Positions 36,467-44,547 of a DNA stretch of 64,000 nucleotides are shown one piece after another. The DNA lies in NCBI GenBank assembly GCA_034521975.1, contig JAXHLR010000002.1, positions 266,001 through 330,000 of the forward strand, read 5' to 3'. The position numbers and the translations under genes are program-made. Below the pieces are notes generated by a model, which was not told the origin of the DNA, searched no databases, and saw nothing but the letters and a program-made list of their open reading frames with translations. This stretch comes from Acidimicrobiales bacterium (GTDB lineage: Bacteria > Actinomycetota > Acidimicrobiia > Acidimicrobiales > SKKL01). Position 1 is the first letter of the stretch, and every line of letters starts with the position of its first letter.

Positions 36467-37635
36467 CCCGGCGCCGGAGCGGCTCCCGGCAGACCATCAC
36501 CAGGACCGAGCCACCCGGCGTCGTGGTGCGCCGCCTGGCCATCGAGGCGATGGTGCGCATCGAGGTCGATCGGGCGTACGCGAACCTGGCCCTGCCGCCG
36601 ATGCTGGGGCGCAGCACGCTCGATGAGCGCGATCGTGGCCTGGTGACCGAACTGGTCTATGGAGCGACCCGCATGCAACGGGCCTGCGACCACCTGGCCG
36701 ACCGGTTCGTCCTGCGCGATGTCGATCCGGCGGTTCGAGCGGCGCTACGGGTCGGTGTCTACCAACTGGCGTTCACCAACATCCCCGCCCACGCGGCGGT
36801 GTCGGCGACGGTGGGTGCGGTCGATGGAGCGGCCCGGGGGTTCGTCAACGCCATCCTCCGCAAGGTGGCGGGCGCCGCCATCGAGTGGCCCGACCTCGCT
36901 ACCCGACTCAGCTACCCCGACTGGATCGTGGATCGGCTCTCGATCGATCTCGGTGCCGACGTGGCCCTGGCGGCGCTGGAGGCCATGAACCAGGCTCCGG
37001 CGGTGACGGTTCGATCCGACGGCTACACCCAGGATCGGGGCTCGCAGTGGGTGGTCGAGCTGGTGGGCGCCCAGCCGGGGGAGCGGGTTGGCGACCTGTG
37101 TGCCGCCCCCGGGGGGAAGGCGACCGGACTCGCGTCATCGGGGGCGTGGGTGGTGGCGTCGGACCTCACCGCCCAGCGCGCGGGGCTGATCGGTGGAAAC
37201 GTCGAACGAACCGGCCACCGCGGGGTCGCGGTGGTGGTGGCCGACGCCACTGCTGCGCCCTATGCCCCGGACAGCTTCGACCGGGTGCTCGTCGATGCGC
37301 CCTGCTCGGGGCTCGGGGTGCTGCACCGCCGCCCGGATGCACGCTGGAGGATCGCCCCCGATGACGTCGAGCACCTCGCCGCCCTGCAACGTCGGATCAT
37401 CGACGCGGCAGTGCCGCTGGTTCGGCCCGGGGGTGTGCTCGTGTACAGCGTGTGCACGATGACCGATGCCGAGACACTCGGCATCGACCAGCACCTGGCC
37501 CAGCATCACCCCGAGATGGAGGCGCTCGAGCCCCCAGGCGAACCGTGGGTCCCCCACGGTCGGGGAGCGCTGTTGTTGCCCCAGGCCGCCGGGACCGACG
37601 CCATGATGGTGCTGCGCCTTCGCCGGCCCCGTTGA
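36463..37635 (+). CDS. rsmB: 16S rRNA m5C967 methyltransferase (RsmB/Sun)
   Basis: The 390-residue protein has an N-terminal NusB-like RNA-binding domain (RRLAIEAMVRIEVDRAYANL, DERDRGLVTELVYGATR) and a C-terminal NOL1/NOP2/Sun methyltransferase domain. The SAM site is in VGDLCAAPGGKATGLA near 212. The two Cys used by m5C enzymes are in VDAPCSGLGVLHRRPDARW (near 278) and VYSVCTMTDAE (near 328). ATG 36463 overlaps fmt. The def-fmt-rsmB order is widespread in bacteria. Confidence 0.94.
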   Translation: MTRRRSGSRQTITRTEPPGVVVRRLAIEAMVRIEVDRAYANLALPPMLGRSTLDERDRGLVTELVYGATRMQRACDHLADRFVLRDVDPAVRAALRVGVYQLAFTNIPAHAAVSATVGAVDGAARGFVNAILRKVAGAAIEWPDLATRLSYPDWIVDRLSIDLGADVALAALEAMNQAPAVTVRSDGYTQDRGSQWVVELVGAQPGERVGDLCAAPGGKATGLASSGAWVVASDLTAQRAGLIGGNVERTGHRGVAVVVADATAAPYAPDSFDRVLVDAPCSGLGVLHRRPDARWRIAPDDVEHLAALQRRIIDAAVPLVRPGGVLVYSVCTMTDAETLGIDQHLAQHHPEMEALEPPGEPWVPHGRGALLLPQAAGTDAMMVLRLRRPR

Positions 37636-37651
37636 TCACCGAGGAGTCGAC

Positions 37652-38134
37652 ATGTCCGATCATCCACAACCGCTCTGTGCCAAGGTCCTCACCGTGTCCG
37701 ACGGGGTGGTGGCCGGGACCCGCGAGGACAGCTCGGGTGAGGCGCTGGCGACGCGCTTGACCCAGGCGGGATGGACCGTGCTCGACCACCGAGTGGTCGC
37801 CGACGGCACCCAGAGCGTCCGTGAGGTGCTGCTGGAGATGGCGCGGGACTTCAACGGGCTCATCGCCACCACCGGCGGAACCGGGTTCGGTCCTCGCGAC
37901 CTCACGCCCGAGGGCACCGCGGAGGCGATCGACCGTGAGGCTCCGGGCATCGCCGAGGCCATGCGGCTGGTCAACCCGCTCGGGCGGCTGTCCCGAGGCG
38001 TCGCCGGTACCATCGGTGAGGCGCTCGTGGTCAACGGGCCCGGGTCCACCGCGGGCGCGGTCGAGACCCTCGAAGCCGTGCTCGACGTGCTGCCCCACGC
38101 CGTCCGGCTGCTCGCAGGCGACACCGCCCACTGA
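37652..38134 (+). CDS. mog: Molybdopterin adenylyltransferase (Mog/MoaB family)
   Basis: The 160-residue protein belongs to the MoaB/Mog group of molybdenum cofactor biosynthesis, which adenylylates molybdopterin. It has LTVSDGVVAGTREDSSG, the signature TTGGTGFGPRDLTPEGT near residue 72 and VNGPGSTAGAVETLEAV. ATG 37652 has GAGG (37641-37644) upstream. No other moa/moe gene is in the window, so its link to the def-fmt-rsmB group is positional. Confidence 0.88.
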   Translation: MSDHPQPLCAKVLTVSDGVVAGTREDSSGEALATRLTQAGWTVLDHRVVADGTQSVREVLLEMARDFNGLIATTGGTGFGPRDLTPEGTAEAIDREAPGIAEAMRLVNPLGRLSRGVAGTIGEALVVNGPGSTAGAVETLEAVLDVLPHAVRLLAGDTAH

Positions 38135-38142
38135 TCTCGCGT

Positions 38143-38185
38143 CTGGTCACCGTGGCGTGTCACCTGCGCCAGCGGAGGTGACCAG
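38143..38185 (+). terminator. Long hairpin after mog, candidate terminator
   Basis: CTGGTCACC (38143-38151) pairs perfectly with GGTGACCAG (38177-38185), and inner TGGCG (38153-38157) pairs with CGCCA (38167-38171). It lies just after the mog stop and before the riboswitch. There is no U-tract, so it would be a non-canonical terminator of the def-mog operon or a barrier against read-through. Confidence 0.45.
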
Positions 38186-38245
38186 AGTCCGGGTGGTCTC
38201 GGTGCCCGCACCGAGGTCGAGTGTGCTGCTCGCGACCGGGCCGGG

Positions 38246-38251
38246 TACCGT
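38246..38251 (+). promoter_or_regulatory. Candidate -10 of the rib operon
   Basis: TACCGT at 38246-38251 lies 23 bases before the riboswitch aptamer. It is the best -10-like hexamer in the gap; no clear -35 accompanies it. Confidence 0.35.
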
Positions 38252-38273
38252 TTGATGTGACAACTACACGACA

Positions 38274-38460
38274 TCTCGCGGGGTTGGGTGAAACTCCCGA
38301 CCGGCGGTGAGAGCCCGCGAACCCTGGCTCCGGCCAGGGCCGACCCGGTGGAACTCCGGGGCCGACGGTGACAGTCCGGATGGGAGCGAGAGCACGCAGG
38401 GCACCGGTCCCTGCCCGCTCGCGCCTGTCCGGGCGCCCGCCCGTGAGGCGAGGAGCGAGC
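38274..38460 (+). promoter_or_regulatory. FMN riboswitch (RFN element) with expression platform
   Basis: The aptamer spans 38274-38391. P1 is closed by TCTCGC (38274-38279) and GCGAGA (38386-38391). The conserved RFN strings are all present: GGGTGAAACTCCCGACCGGC, GGTGAGAGCCCGCGA, GGTGGAACTCCGG, CCGACGGTGACAGTCCGGAT and GGGAG. Downstream, GCAGGG/CCCTGC (38396-38401/38409-38414) form a hairpin, and GCTCGC (38417-38422) is complementary to GCGAGC (38455-38460), which overlaps the AGGAG at 38451-38455. No U-tract is seen, so translational control by ribosome-site sequestration is the likelier mode. FMN binding is expected to lower ribD-ribBA-ribH expression. Confidence 0.93.
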
Positions 38461-38468
38461 AGCACCGG

Positions 38469-39542
38469 ATGAGCGACGAGCGCGACACGAGCCACATGGA
38501 GCGGGCGTTGACCAATGCCGCCTCCGTGCAGGGCCTCACCGCGCCCAACCCCTGGGTCGGGTGCGTGGTCGCGCTGGCCGACGGCCGGACCGTCGACGGT
38601 GTCACCCATCCCGCCGGTGGACCCCACGCCGAGGCCCACGCGCTCGAACAGCTCGGCGGTGCGGCCCAGGGAGCGACCCTGTATGTCACCCTCGAGCCCT
38701 GCGCCCACCACGGTCGCACCCCGCCCTGCACCGACGCCATCATCGCCGCTGGGGTCGAGCGGGTGGTCGTCGCCATCGAGGATCCCGATCCCAACGTGGG
38801 TGGTCGTGGCGTCGCCGCCCTGCGTGCTGCAGGCATCGCGGTCGAGATCGGCTCGATGGCCGGTGAGGCCACCCGGCTGCTGGCGCCCTACCTCACCCAC
38901 CGCAGGACCGGGCGCCCCTCTGTCGTGCTGAAGCTGGCGGCCACCCTCGATGGCCGAACCGCAGCCCCCGACGCCACCAGCCGCTGGATCACCGGGCCCG
39001 AAGCCCGTGCCGATGTCCACCGTCTCCGAGCGGCCAGCGACGCCATCCTCGTCGGTGCCGGCACCGTTCGCGACGACGACCCCGCGCTCACCGTCCGCGG
39101 CGTCGAGTCCCCGCTGCCCGGAATCGTCCACGAACCGTTGCGGGTGGTGCTGGGTCACGCCCCGCCCGACGCGCGGGTCCACCCCGCGGTCGAGATGTCG
39201 GGCGATCTGGGAGAGGTGCTCGACGAGCTCGGCCGCCGGGGTGTCCTGCAGCTGCTGGTCGAAGGCGGGCCGACGGTGGCCGGAGCCTTCCACCGGGCCG
39301 GTCTCGTCGACCACTACGTCGTCTACCTCGCACCGGCGCTCTTCGGCGGCGACGATGCCCGCCCCCTGTTCACCGGAGCCGGTGCGTCCACCATCGACGC
39401 GCTGTGGCGGGGGTCGGTGGCGGGCATCGAGCGGTTCGGCGACGACCTCCGCATCGACCTCCACCCCCTACCAGCCGACACCACCCATGGCGTCCCTGAC
39501 GGGTCGGCCTCGACCCGTCTCGAAGAGGAGATCCCCACATGA
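38469..39542 (+). CDS. ribD: Bifunctional riboflavin deaminase/reductase
   Basis: The 357-residue enzyme deaminates and reduces the pyrimidine intermediate of riboflavin synthesis. The zinc deaminase domain has HAEAHAL (near residue 53) and [18 protein letters not shown] (near 75); the reductase domain starts near 150 with [20 protein letters not shown] and has [16 protein letters not shown] 38469 follows AGGAG (38451-38455) at a long spacing of 13 bases, in the riboswitch expression platform. Its stop overlaps the ribBA ATG. Confidence 0.95.
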   Translation: MSDERDTSHMERALTNAASVQGLTAPNPWVGCVVALADGRTVDGVTHPAGGPHAEAHALEQLGGAAQGATLYVTLEPCAHHGRTPPCTDAIIAAGVERVVVAIEDPDPNVGGRGVAALRAAGIAVEIGSMAGEATRLLAPYLTHRRTGRPSVVLKLAATLDGRTAAPDATSRWITGPEARADVHRLRAASDAILVGAGTVRDDDPALTVRGVESPLPGIVHEPLRVVLGHAPPDARVHPAVEMSGDLGEVLDELGRRGVLQLLVEGGPTVAGAFHRAGLVDHYVVYLAPALFGGDDARPLFTGAGASTIDALWRGSVAGIERFGDDLRIDLHPLPADTTHGVPDGSASTRLEEEIPT

Positions 39543-40834
39543 CCGAGCGTCGCGACCCAGTGTTCGCCGCCATCCCCGATGCCATCGCCGCGATCGGGCG
39601 GGGTGAGGTCGTCGTCGTGGTCGACGACGAGGATCGCGAGAACGAGGGCGATCTCATCATGGCCGCCGAGGCGGCCACGCCCGAGAAGGTGGCGTTCTAC
39701 GTGCGCCACACCTCGGGGGTGATCTGCGTGGCCCTCACCGGCGAACGCTGCGACGCGCTCGGTCTGCCACTGATGGTCGCCGACAACACCGAGTACCAGC
39801 GCACCGCCTTCACCCACACCGTCGACTACCGGCACGGCACCACCACCGGCATCTCCGCCGGTGACCGCACGGCCACCATCCGGGCACTGGCCGACCCCAC
39901 CGTGGCCTGGAGCGACTTCAACCGTCCCGGCCACCTGTTCCCGCTCCGGGCCCGTGACGGGGGAGTGCTCAAGCGGGCCGGTCACACCGAGGCGGCGGTC
40001 GACCTGGCAAGCCTGGCCGGGCTCCAGCCGGCCGGCGCCCTGTGCGAGATCGTGAACGACGACGGGACCATGGCCCGGGTACCCGATCTGGCGGTCTTCG
40101 CCGCCGAGCACGGCCTGTTGATGATCTCCATCGCGGACCTGATCCGCCACCGGCGGGCCAACGAGAAGCTGGTGGTGGCGACCGGTCAGGGCCGGGTGCC
40201 CACGCGGTGGGGAACCTTCGTCGCCCACGCCTATCGCTCGCTCATCGACGGGACCGAGCACGTGGCGTTCGTGAAGGGCGACGTCGCCGGCGGAGATCCG
40301 GTCCTGGTGCGCGTGCACAGCGAGTGCCTCACCGGCGACATCTTCGGCTCACTGCGCTGCGACTGCGGCCCTCAGCTCCACGCGGCACTGTCGAGGATCG
40401 CCGAGGAGGGCTCGGGCGTGGTGGTCTACCTGCGAGGCCACGAAGGCCGTGGGATCGGTCTCGGGCACAAGCTGCGGGCCTACGGGCTCCAGGACTCGGG
40501 TCACGACACGGTCGATGCCAACCTCGAGCTCGGGTTGCCGATCGACAGCCGGGAGTACGGTGTTGGCGCCCAGATCCTGGTCGATCTCGGCGTGGACAAG
40601 CTGCGGGTCCTCACCAACAACCCCGCGAAGTACGGGGGTCTGCAAGGATTCGGGCTCGAGGTGGTCGAACGGGTGCCGCTGCAGTCGACGCCCACCATCG
40701 AGAACATCAACTACCTGCGGACCAAGCGCGCCCGCCTCGGACACCTCCTGGAGGGACTGGATGACACCGGACTCGAGCCTCACGACGCCGATCCCGCCCA
40801 GCACCAGCCAGGACAGGAGGCTGCAGGTGATTGA
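39539..40834 (+). CDS. ribBA: DHBP synthase / GTP cyclohydrolase II fusion
   Basis: The 431-residue fusion supplies both precursors of riboflavin. The N-terminal DHBP synthase has [19 protein letters not shown] (near residue 27) and [19 protein letters not shown]. The C-terminal GTP cyclohydrolase II has the zinc Cys cluster [19 protein letters not shown] (near 261), [15 protein letters not shown] and [12 protein letters not shown] short acidic tail follows. ATG 39539 overlaps ribD; its 3' end overlaps ribH by eight bases. The riboflavin synthase gene ribE, often beside ribD, is absent. Confidence 0.95.
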   Translation: MTERRDPVFAAIPDAIAAIGRGEVVVVVDDEDRENEGDLIMAAEAATPEKVAFYVRHTSGVICVALTGERCDALGLPLMVADNTEYQRTAFTHTVDYRHGTTTGISAGDRTATIRALADPTVAWSDFNRPGHLFPLRARDGGVLKRAGHTEAAVDLASLAGLQPAGALCEIVNDDGTMARVPDLAVFAAEHGLLMISIADLIRHRRANEKLVVATGQGRVPTRWGTFVAHAYRSLIDGTEHVAFVKGDVAGGDPVLVRVHSECLTGDIFGSLRCDCGPQLHAALSRIAEEGSGVVVYLRGHEGRGIGLGHKLRAYGLQDSGHDTVDANLELGLPIDSREYGVGAQILVDLGVDKLRVLTNNPAKYGGLQGFGLEVVERVPLQSTPTIENINYLRTKRARLGHLLEGLDDTGLEPHDADPAQHQPGQEAAGD

Positions 40835-41294
40835 GGGATCGCTCGCCGGTGCCGGCCTGCGCATCGGGGTCGTGTGCGGTCGGTTCAACGACTTCGTCAC
40901 CGACCGGCTCCTCGGTGGGGCCGAACGGGCGCTGCGCCGACACGGGGTCGACCCGGCCGACACCACGGTCGTGTGGGTGCCCGGAGCGTTCGAGATCCCC
41001 TTCGCCGCCCGGCAGCTTGCCGTGGGGGGCACCGTCGACGCCGTGGTGACCCTCGGGGCCGTGATACGCGGGGCCACCGGGCACTACGAGCAGGTCGCCG
41101 GCCAGTGTGCAGCGGGGGTGCAACGCGCCGCCCTCGACACCGGTGTGCCGGTGATCTTCGGGGTGCTCACCACCGACACCGTCGACCAAGCCATCGAGCG
41201 CGCCGGGGCCAAGGCGGGCAACAAGGGCGAGGAGGCGGCTGCGGCAGCGATCGAGATGGCCAACCTGGTGCGGACGCTCACCAAGGACACGTGA
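40827..41294 (+). CDS. ribH: 6,7-dimethyl-8-ribityllumazine synthase
   Basis: The 155-residue enzyme condenses the two precursors to lumazine. [54 protein letters not shown] (catalytic His) and [17 protein letters not shown] are all standard. GTG 40827 is favoured by AGGAGG (40815-40820) six bases upstream, inside the end of ribBA. The stop overlaps the next ATG by one base. Confidence 0.95.
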   Translation: MIEGSLAGAGLRIGVVCGRFNDFVTDRLLGGAERALRRHGVDPADTTVVWVPGAFEIPFAARQLAVGGTVDAVVTLGAVIRGATGHYEQVAGQCAAGVQRAALDTGVPVIFGVLTTDTVDQAIERAGAKAGNKGEEAAAAAIEMANLVRTLTKDT

Positions 41295-41524
41295 TGGAGA
41301 CCGCCACCGGAACCGTCACCGACTTCGACGACGCCGCGGGCTACGGGACCGTCACCGACAGCGGGGGCGAGCAGTGGTTCTTCCACTGCACCGCCATCGC
41401 CGATGGCACCCGGACCATCCAGATCGGCACCAAGGTCGCGTTCGACCTCGTCGCCGGGCGCCTCGGCGAGTGGGAGGCCTCAGGCCTGCGCCCGCTGCAG
41501 GTGGCCGAGCCTCCCCCGTCCTGA
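41294..41524 (+). CDS. Divergent cold-shock-domain protein
   Basis: The 76-residue protein resembles a cold-shock domain: ATGTVTDFDDAAGYGTVTDS replaces the usual GxVKWFNxxKGFGFI, and EQWFFHCTAIADG replaces the VFVHxSAI strand. The RNP1 Lys and some aromatics are missing, so nucleic-acid binding may be weak or altered. KVAFDLVAGRLGEWEASGL completes the barrel. ATG 41294 overlaps the ribH stop, so it is the last, translationally coupled gene of the riboswitch-controlled operon. A role in flavin metabolism is only suggested by position. Confidence 0.7.
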   Translation: METATGTVTDFDDAAGYGTVTDSGGEQWFFHCTAIADGTRTIQIGTKVAFDLVAGRLGEWEASGLRPLQVAEPPPS

Positions 41525-41549
41525 TGCCGGCGACGGATCGCTGGGTGAC

Positions 41550-42041
41550 TCAGGAGCCGTCGTCGCCGCCGGGGTCACCGCTGCCGGCATCGGCGGCTGC
41601 CTTGACCTGCACGTAGGCGAGTTGGATCTGGGCCAGGGCGTCGCGCAGGGTCGTTCCGTCTTCGCCCATCTGGTCGCCGACCGCGTCGAGGACGCCCGCC
41701 AGGGCGTCGATCGCCAGCTTGGCCTCGTCGACCTTGGGCGCGTCGGCGCCGAGGTGGATGGCGGCCAGCTCGTAGAGCCCCATGGCGTGGTTGGCGACCA
41801 CCACCGCGGCGGGGGTCTCGGCCATGTGCTGGCGAGACTCGGCCATCTGGGCGATCATCGCCTTGGCCTGCTCCTGCTCCTCGGGCGAGAGGCGGTCGAA
41901 CTCGGCCCGCTGCTCCTCGGTGAGCCCGGCCAGGATGTCAGGTCCGGCGTCGCCCTGGCTGGGTGGGGTCTGGCCATCGGCGGGTTCGGAGGGCTGGTTG
42001 CGGTCGACGGGGTGTTCTCCACCGGGGGTCCACAAGCTCAT
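41550..42041 (-). CDS. DUF1844 domain protein
   Basis: The 163-residue protein has a Pro/Asp-rich N-terminus, a helical charged stretch (LTEEQRAEFDRLSPEEQEQA) and the DUF1844 core (LYELAAIHLGADAP, AKLAIDALAGVLDAVGDQM, LRDALAQIQLAYVQVKAAA). ATG 42041 is the first start after unrelated sequence. In actinobacteria DUF1844 genes lie divergent from infC, as here. The function is unknown; a cytoplasmic location is likely. Confidence 0.78.
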   Translation of the reverse strand: MSLWTPGGEHPVDRNQPSEPADGQTPPSQGDAGPDILAGLTEEQRAEFDRLSPEEQEQAKAMIAQMAESRQHMAETPAAVVVANHAMGLYELAAIHLGADAPKVDEAKLAIDALAGVLDAVGDQMGEDGTTLRDALAQIQLAYVQVKAAADAGSGDPGGDDGS

Positions 42042-42123
42042 CGGGTCGATCCTTCGGTCGTCATCGGTTCTGCCAGGCCGCCCGGCATGGCGCTGCACCG
42101 GCGTGGTTCTCGTTGTTCGTTCC

Positions 42124-42132
42124 TGGTACTCT
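42124..42132 (+). promoter_or_regulatory. Extended -10 promoter of the infC operon
   Basis: TGGTACTCT (42124-42132) is a TGn-extended -10 element. Transcription would start near 42139, giving a leader of about 215 bases before infC. Confidence 0.5.
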
Positions 42133-42234
42133 AGGCCGACAATTGAGAACGGAAAGCGGGGTCCCAACCCCCACCCTTCCACCGGGTCCGGCGCTGGCCG
42201 GAACCACCAGGTGAGTCGGGTCGATCGACACGCT

Positions 42235-42302
42235 GCTGTCGCCACCGGTGACAGCGGTCGCGGACGTCGGCTTTCCGGCGTCCGCTTCGTGGTTTTGCGG
42301 AC
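42235..42302 (+). promoter_or_regulatory. infC leader with alternative hairpins (candidate attenuator)
   Basis: The 312-base gap holds a structured leader. Hairpin A is GCTGTC/GACAGC (42235-42240/42250-42255). Hairpin B is an 11-bp stem, GCGGACGTCGG (42260-42270) with CCGGCGTCCGC (42275-42285) and loop CTTT, one U-G wobble. Hairpin C pairs GTCCGC (42280-42285) with GCGGAC (42297-42302) around TTCGTGGTTTT, and excludes B. Such competing stems are the usual form of an attenuator. The IF3-L35-L20 operon is autoregulated in other bacteria; here the effector is unknown. Confidence 0.5.
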
Positions 42303-42353
42303 GGTCCCAGACACCCAGCGCACAGAGAGGATCTGCGCATCGATGAGGAGTGA

Positions 42354-42974
42354 GTGGCGATAGCTGCGCCGGCGAACAACGAGCCCCGTATCAACGATCG
42401 CATCCGAGCCCGCGAGGTTCGTCTCGTGGCCGCCAGCGGCGAACAGATCGGGATCAAGCCCCTTCCCGAGGCGCTGGCCATGGCACGCGAGCAGGACCTC
42501 GATCTGGTCGAGGTGGCCGACAAGGCCAGCCCGCCCGTGTGCAGGATCATGGACTACGGGAAGTACAAGTACGAGGCCGCACAGCGAGTCAAGGAGTCCC
42601 GCAAGAAGAGCACCAACATCGTCGTCAAGGAGATGAAGTACCGTCCCAAGATCGGCGGCGGCGACTTCGACACCAAGACCCGCAAGGTCGAGGAGTTCCT
42701 TGGCGAGGGCCACAAGGTCAAGGTCACCATCATGTTCAGGGGGCGCGAGATGCAGCACCCCGAGCTCGGCAAGAAGATCCTCGACGAGGTGGCCGAGAAG
42801 GTGTCCGACGTGGCCAGGGTCGAGGTGGTGCCCAAGCTCGACGGTCGCAACATGATCATGGTGCTGGCCCCCGACAAGAAGGCCCAGGCCGCAGCAGCCA
42901 AGCGCGACGCCGACGATGCGTCCGATCCAGATCCCGACACGTCCGACCCGGACGCGTCGACCCCCGACAACTGA
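42354..42974 (+). CDS. infC: Translation initiation factor IF-3
   Basis: The 206-residue factor binds the 30S subunit and controls start-codon choice. The N-domain (RINDRIRAREVRLVAASGE, LDLVEVADKASPPVCRIMDYG), linker and C-domain (KEMKYRPKIGGGDFDTKTRK, VKVTIMFRGREMQHPELGK) are complete. An acidic tail of about 30 residues follows, as in other actinobacteria. GTG 42354 is chosen for GAGGAG (42345-42350) upstream; most IF3 genes avoid ATG, in line with autoregulation. Confidence 0.96.
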   Translation: MAIAAPANNEPRINDRIRAREVRLVAASGEQIGIKPLPEALAMAREQDLDLVEVADKASPPVCRIMDYGKYKYEAAQRVKESRKKSTNIVVKEMKYRPKIGGGDFDTKTRKVEEFLGEGHKVKVTIMFRGREMQHPELGKKILDEVAEKVSDVARVEVVPKLDGRNMIMVLAPDKKAQAAAAKRDADDASDPDPDTSDPDASTPDN

Positions 42975-43032
42975 ACGACCTCCCGGCCCCGGCATCCGCG
43001 TGGGGCCCGGGGATCACACCACGAGGTATCCC

Positions 43033-43230
43033 ATGCCCAAGATGAAGACCCACCGCGGGGCCAAGAAGCGCTTCAAGGTCACCGGAACGGGCAAGATCGT
43101 GCGCCGCAAGGCGTTTCGAGGCCACTTCCTCGAAAAGAAGCCATCGGAGCGCACCCGCCGCCTGGCCCGACCCGCCGAGGTCACCGGGGGCGACAAGGCC
43201 AAGGTGCAGCGCCAGCTCGGCATGCGCTGA
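43033..43230 (+). CDS. rpmI: Ribosomal protein bL35
   Basis: The 65-residue basic protein reads PKMKTHRGAKKRFKVTGTGK at the start, the bL35 signature, and ends with GGDKAKVQRQLGMR. ATG 43033 has ACGAGG (43021-43026) upstream; the longer frame reaches into infC without homology. It lies between infC and rplT as usual. Confidence 0.97.
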   Translation: MPKMKTHRGAKKRFKVTGTGKIVRRKAFRGHFLEKKPSERTRRLARPAEVTGGDKAKVQRQLGMR

Positions 43231-43276
43231 GCCCGCATCGCCACCCCTCATTCCACCGACTTGAAAGGAGCGCCCC

Positions 43277-43660
43277 ATGGCCAGGGTCAAGCGCGCTGTT
43301 CACTCCAAGAAGCACCGCCGGTCCACCCTCGAGCGGGCAAAGGGCTACTACGGCAACAAGAGCCGGTCGTACCGTGCCGCCAACGAACAGGTCATGCACT
43401 CGTTGCAGTACGCCTACCGCGATCGGCGCGCCCGCAAGGGCGAGTTCCGCAAGCTCTGGATCCAGCGCATCAACGCCGCCTGCCGCCAGCACGACATGAG
43501 CTACAGCCGGTTCATCGCCGGGTTGCGCCTGGCCGAGATCGATGTCGATCGTAAGATCCTCGCCGACCTCGCCGTCACCGACGCCGCCGCCTTCGCCGCT
43601 CTGGTCGACGCGTCGCGCACGGCGCTCGACGCCAACGAGGCCGGCTCCACCGCGTCCTGA
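43277..43660 (+). CDS. rplT: Ribosomal protein bL20
   Basis: The 127-residue protein begins [20 protein letters not shown], then [20 protein letters not shown] and [20 protein letters not shown], all diagnostic for bL20. ATG 43277 has AAGGAG (43265-43270) six bases upstream. In other bacteria L20 represses its own operon by binding the leader; whether that applies here is open. Confidence 0.97.
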   Translation: MARVKRAVHSKKHRRSTLERAKGYYGNKSRSYRAANEQVMHSLQYAYRDRRARKGEFRKLWIQRINAACRQHDMSYSRFIAGLRLAEIDVDRKILADLAVTDAAAFAALVDASRTALDANEAGSTAS

Positions 43661-43671
43661 GCCGGGCCCCG

Positions 43672-44547
43672 ATGCCGCCACTGGCCGCATCCAACCATCG
43701 GATCCGTCGGCTGCGGCGCCTGCTCGGGCGCCGCAGTGCGCGTCTGGACGAAGCCGTGTTCGTGCTCGAGGGGCCCACCCTCGTGGGCGAGGCGCTCGAC
43801 GCCGAGTGCGGTGTGGAGGCGGTGTTCGTGGACGAGCAGTACGACGACGCCACGGGGTCGGTCGATCGTGCCGAACGGGCCGGGGTGGCGGTGCACCTGG
43901 TCAGCGCCGGTGTGCTGGGCACCCTCACCGACGTGGTCACCCCGCGCCCGATCCTGGGCGTGGCGACGCTCCCGACGTTCGGCCTCGGCGAGGTGGTGGA
44001 GCGCTGCCAGGCGACCCGACACCACCTGGTGGTGCTGGCCGACGTTCGCGATCCCGGCAACCTCGGCACGATCATCCGGGCCGCGGCCGCCTCGGGCGCG
44101 GCCGGCGTGATCGCCACGAAGGGCACCGTCGACCCGTGGTCGCCCAAGGTCGTGCGGTCCTCGGCGGGCGCGGTGTTGTCGGTCCCGATCGTCACCGGGC
44201 TCGATCTCGCCACCACGCTGCAGGCGTGCGCCGAAGCGGAGATTCCCACGTGGGGAACCGTCGTGGGCGAGGCCACCGCCTATGACCAAGCCCTGTTGGG
44301 CGGGGCGTTCGCCGTCGTGCTCGGCAACGAGGCGCGCGGCCTCGACCGGGCGGTCGACCAGCTGATCGATCACCGGCTCACCATCCCCATGGAAGGCTCC
44401 ACCGAGTCGCTCAACGTGGCCATGGCGGCCTCGGTCGTGTGCTTCGAGGCGCTGCGCCAGCGGCGACGGGGACCGGTGCCACCGATGGGTTCGTCCGAAT
44501 CCGATTGGACGACGCCGCCTGGTGGCGACAAGGTGATCGGTTCATGA
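43672..44547 (+). CDS. SpoU/TrmH family RNA 2'-O-methyltransferase
   Basis: The 291-residue protein has an N-terminal L30e-like RNA-binding domain (FVLEGPTLVGEALDAE) and a C-terminal SPOUT fold with the three family motifs: LADVRDPGNLGTIIRAA near 120, VVLGNEARGLDRAV near 214 and IPMEGSTESLNVAMAASVV near 240. It probably modifies rRNA (RlmB or TsnR-like) but the exact nucleotide is not predictable. The rplT-methyltransferase-pheS order is common in Gram-positives. Its stop overlaps the pheS ATG. Confidence 0.9.
   Translation: MPPLAASNHRIRRLRRLLGRRSARLDEAVFVLEGPTLVGEALDAECGVEAVFVDEQYDDATGSVDRAERAGVAVHLVSAGVLGTLTDVVTPRPILGVATLPTFGLGEVVERCQATRHHLVVLADVRDPGNLGTIIRAAAASGAAGVIATKGTVDPWSPKVVRSSAGAVLSVPIVTGLDLATTLQACAEAEIPTWGTVVGEATAYDQALLGGAFAVVLGNEARGLDRAVDQLIDHRLTIPMEGSTESLNVAMAASVVCFEALRQRRRGPVPPMGSSESDWTTPPGGDKVIGS

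Noticed and set aside
41523..41591. GATGCCGGC and GCCGGCATC as a terminator between ribH-side and DUF1844 genes
   Set aside because: The arms are about 50 bases apart, one lies well within the DUF1844 gene, and there is no U-tract.
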